Shown here: piece after piece, positions 61,889 to 64,000 of the stretch | How the letters are laid out: the number at the start of each line of letters is the position of its first letter | How positions within the stretch are numbered: the stretch's first letter is position 1 | Origin: an uncultured Bacteroidales bacterium | GTDB lineage: Bacteria > Bacteroidota > Bacteroidia > Bacteroidales > Muribaculaceae | Length of the DNA: 64,000 nucleotides | Direction of reading: 5' to 3' | Assembly (NCBI GenBank): GCA_902762385.1 | Contig: CACWNQ010000001.1 | Coordinates: 372,001 to 436,000 of the forward strand | The notes under the pieces: model-generated | What the model was told of the DNA's origin: nothing | The model's database searches: none | The model's input: the letters and a program-made list of their open reading frames with translations, nothing else | Position numbers and translations under genes: made by a program

Positions 61889-63796
61889 TTAGAAGATTTG
61901 AATTGCGTCGAAGCGGCAACGCGACTGACACATACCGCAACGGATGCACTTGAATGGATTAATAACATGTGGCTTACGCACATCGCCCATAATAGCGTCG
62001 GCAGGACAGTTGCGAGCGCAAGCTCCACAGCCTTTACACTTATCGGGGTTAACTGTGTAGGTCAAGAGTGCCTTACACTGTTTAGCACGGCAAGTGTGTT
62101 GTTTAACGTGCTCCACATATTCATCATAGAAATTGTCGATAGTCGACAAAATAGGATTTGGCGAAGTCTGACCAAGTCCGCACAGTGCAGTATCCTTAAT
62201 GGTTGCTGCAAGCGACTTCAGGTGATCGATGTCGTCCATAGTTCCCTTGCCCTCGGTAATGCGAGTCAAGATCTCAAGCATACGTTTGTTACCGATGCGG
62301 CAAGGTGTACACTTACCACACGACTCACCAACGGTAAACTCAAGGTAGAACTTGGCAACCGATACCATACAGTCGTCCTCGTCCATAACAATCATACCAC
62401 CCGAGCCCATCATAGAGCCAGCAGCTCCAAGACTCTCGTAGTCGATAGGTATATCAAGATGTTTCTCGGTCAAGCAACCTCCCGAAGGACCACCAGTTTG
62501 AACAGCCTTGAACTTCTTGCCGTTCTTCACGCCACCACCAATGTCGTAGATAATCTCACGCAAGGTAGTTCCCATTGGAACCTCGATAAGACCAACATTA
62601 TTAATCTTACCTGCAAGGGCAAATACTTTTGTTCCATTTGACTTCTCGGTACCGATTGAAGCAAACCAGTCGGCGCCCTTAGTAAGGATAATGGGAACGT
62701 TGGCTAGAGTTTCAACGTTGTTAACATTGGTTGGGTAGCCCATATAACCACTCTCGGCAGGGAAAGGAGGCTTAAGGGTTGGCTCACCACGCTTGCCTTC
62801 CATTGAGTGAATAAGAGCAGTCTCCTCACCACAAACGAATGCGCCAGCACCATAGCGAATCTCGATATCGAAATCAAAGTCACTACCCATGATTTGCTTG
62901 CCAAGCATGCCATATTCACGAGCCTGCTCGATAGCAATTTTCAGGCGGTGTACGGCAAGTGGATACTCGGCACGAATGTAGATAAGGCCCTCGTTGGCGC
63001 CAATACAGTAGCCACACAGTGCCATAGCCTCAATTACTGAATGGGGGTCACCCTCCATGATTGAGCGATCCATGAATGCTCCAGGGTCGCCTTCATCAGC
63101 ATTACAAACTACATACTTGTGCTCAGCCTGATAGTTACGGGCAAAGCCCCACTTCATACCTGTTGGGAAACCTGCACCACCACGTCCACGGAGTCCCGAC
63201 TTCTTGATGATGTCGATAACCTCCTCTGGAGTCTGGTTCTGTAAAGCATTTGAAAGTGCTGCATAACCATCGCGTGCGATGTACTCGGCAATGTTCTCTG
63301 GATCGATAAAGCCGCAGTTACGCAAAGCAACACGCTTCTGCTTGCGGTAGAAGTCCATGTGCTTCGAGTCACTTACATGCTCTGAGGTCTTTGGGTCAAC
63401 ATAGAGCAAGCGCTCAACGCGACGACCACCAATCACGTGCTCTTTAACGATCTCATCGGCATCCTCAGGTTTTACCTGAGTGTAGAAAGTATTGTCAGGC
63501 ATCACCTTAACAATAGGGCCTTTCTCACAGAAGCCAAAGCAACCGGTTACAATCACATCAACCTTATTGGCAATGCCATTTGCTTCAATGGCTGCCTTGA
63601 GGTTCTCGACAATTTTCGCACTGCTTGAAGCTTTACAGCCGGTACCGCCGCAGCACAGCAACTCAATGTGCTCAGTGCCAACAGCCAATCCACAGCTCTT
63701 TTCACTCACAGCAGCATAGCTCAATTCACGAACGTTCAAGTTCGCTTGAGCCTTTTTCCTGAATTGAATCAAGTCTTCAAAGTTCAAGGTTTTCAC
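61889..63796 (-). CDS. hydB: NuoF-like flavin/NAD subunit of the NAD-linked hydrogenase
   Basis: A 635-residue diaphorase subunit. Residues about 44-130 are a thioredoxin-like [2Fe-2S] domain (Cys49, 54, 86, 90). The FMN/NAD(H) fold is at about 190-400 (GLRGRGGAGFPTG and NADEGDPGAF). SLBB and the NuoF [4Fe-4S] motif follow (SCGKCTPCRIG, 492-502, with a later cysteine at 539). The C-terminal two [4Fe-4S] motifs are at 587-597 and 617-627. This is the HydB/HndC type of electron-bifurcating hydrogenases. The start codon is GTG; no nearby ATG fits. It is the first gene of the operon and its -7 element is about 100 bases upstream. Confidence 0.94.
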   Translation of the reverse strand: MKTLNFEDLIQFRKKAQANLNVRELSYAAVSEKSCGLAVGTEHIELLCCGGTGCKASSSAKIVENLKAAIEANGIANKVDVIVTGCFGFCEKGPIVKVMPDNTFYTQVKPEDADEIVKEHVIGGRRVERLLYVDPKTSEHVSDSKHMDFYRKQKRVALRNCGFIDPENIAEYIARDGYAALSNALQNQTPEEVIDIIKKSGLRGRGGAGFPTGMKWGFARNYQAEHKYVVCNADEGDPGAFMDRSIMEGDPHSVIEAMALCGYCIGANEGLIYIRAEYPLAVHRLKIAIEQAREYGMLGKQIMGSDFDFDIEIRYGAGAFVCGEETALIHSMEGKRGEPTLKPPFPAESGYMGYPTNVNNVETLANVPIILTKGADWFASIGTEKSNGTKVFALAGKINNVGLIEVPMGTTLREIIYDIGGGVKNGKKFKAVQTGGPSGGCLTEKHLDIPIDYESLGAAGSMMGSGGMIVMDEDDCMVSVAKFYLEFTVGESCGKCTPCRIGNKRMLEILTRITEGKGTMDDIDHLKSLAATIKDTALCGLGQTSPNPILSTIDNFYDEYVEHVKQHTCRAKQCKALLTYTVNPDKCKGCGACARNCPADAIMGDVRKPHVINPFKCIRCGMCQSRCRFDAIQIF

Positions 63797-63893
63797 TGGG
63801 TAAATTGTTGTTTTAGTTATTAGTTATTAGTTGAAATTTATTAATTTTTCTTTATTTTGCTACCACAAAAGGTAGTTGGTAAAAAAAGTTCCA

Positions 63894-63901
63894 CAAAATT
63901 A
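63894..63901 (-). promoter_or_regulatory. Bacteroidetes -7 element (TAATTTTG) for hydBAC
   Basis: The minus strand reads TAATTTTGTGG 98 bases before the hydB GTG. The rest of the region to the window end is AT-rich with no gene. Confidence 0.6.
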
Positions 63902-64000
63902 CGTACATTATTTTAATATATTATAAAAGTATAATAAAAGAATATTGTGTTTTAACAACTTTTTAGTATTACTCATATCATGCATTCCCACAACTGATAA

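Overview
The window looks like chromosomal DNA from a Bacteroidales bacterium, most likely close to the Muribaculaceae/Prevotella side of the order (inference from gene content; no search was run). The supports are: TAnnTTTG -7 promoter elements a short distance before many starts, few Shine-Dalgarno sites, a short RpoD-type sigma factor, GldH next to a PSP1/RicT protein, DUF4290, BspA-type leucine-rich repeats, a 'putative porin' and a FadL-like outer membrane protein, an adenosylcobalamin-dependent ribonucleotide reductase, and [FeFe] hydrogenases. I see no insertion sequence, phage, CRISPR array or rRNA, and one tRNA.

Layout. 1-3219 (+): end of pheS, then nth and a CCA-adding tRNA nucleotidyltransferase fused in frame to an O6-alkylguanine-DNA alkyltransferase. 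3268-9132 (-): a tightly packed run that begins with a coiled-coil protein and zapA, has a gap that may hold a 6S-like RNA, then rny, ricT, gldH, a HAD phosphatase, a GtrA membrane protein and a small secreted protein made of six 20-residue repeats. 9279-20429: a ThiE-like protein, class II ribonucleotide reductase, a 5'-nucleotidase with a 66-residue beta-grasp-like partner, a secreted TPR protein, tsaB, DUF4290, rimM, an OmpA-like protein and proS. 20481-25539 (-): a PIF1/RecD-like helicase with C-terminal TPRs, a FadL-like outer membrane protein and an extremely Gly/Tyr/Trp-rich secreted protein. 25828-26655 (+): a CvfB-type S1 protein.

26736-34200 (-) is the most distinctive accessory region. 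It holds four consecutive secreted proteins: a six-module cohesin-like protein ending in a dockerin; a protein carrying a dockerin, one cohesin-like module and a sorting-type C-terminus; and two proteins that share an N-terminal domain and a C-terminal tail. I read it as a candidate surface assembly system held together by cohesin-dockerin contacts, which is inference. 34444-42422 holds trpS, gpmI, two lipoproteins, a small helical protein, a BspA-type LRR protein and dnaA. 42837-50266 holds an MCE/MlaD protein, an alanine symporter, a solute-binding protein, a porin and a DegQ/HtrA protease with a glutamine run. 50447-53693 holds the primary sigma factor, tRNA-Ser(CGA), rpe, a DedA protein and a uracil-DNA-glycosylase-superfamily protein.

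53793-63796 is a complete [FeFe] hydrogenase locus. hydE, hydG and hydF (+) build the H-cluster. On the opposite strand lie the genes of an NAD-linked, probably electron-bifurcating hydrogenase (hydB, hydA, hydC), and a second, separately transcribed hydrogenase. Its N-terminal half resembles HydB's thioredoxin-like and ferredoxin domains, while its catalytic half resembles HydA. Together these genes would let the cell dispose of fermentation electrons as H2. Convergent genes are usually separated by strong, often bidirectional hairpin terminators.
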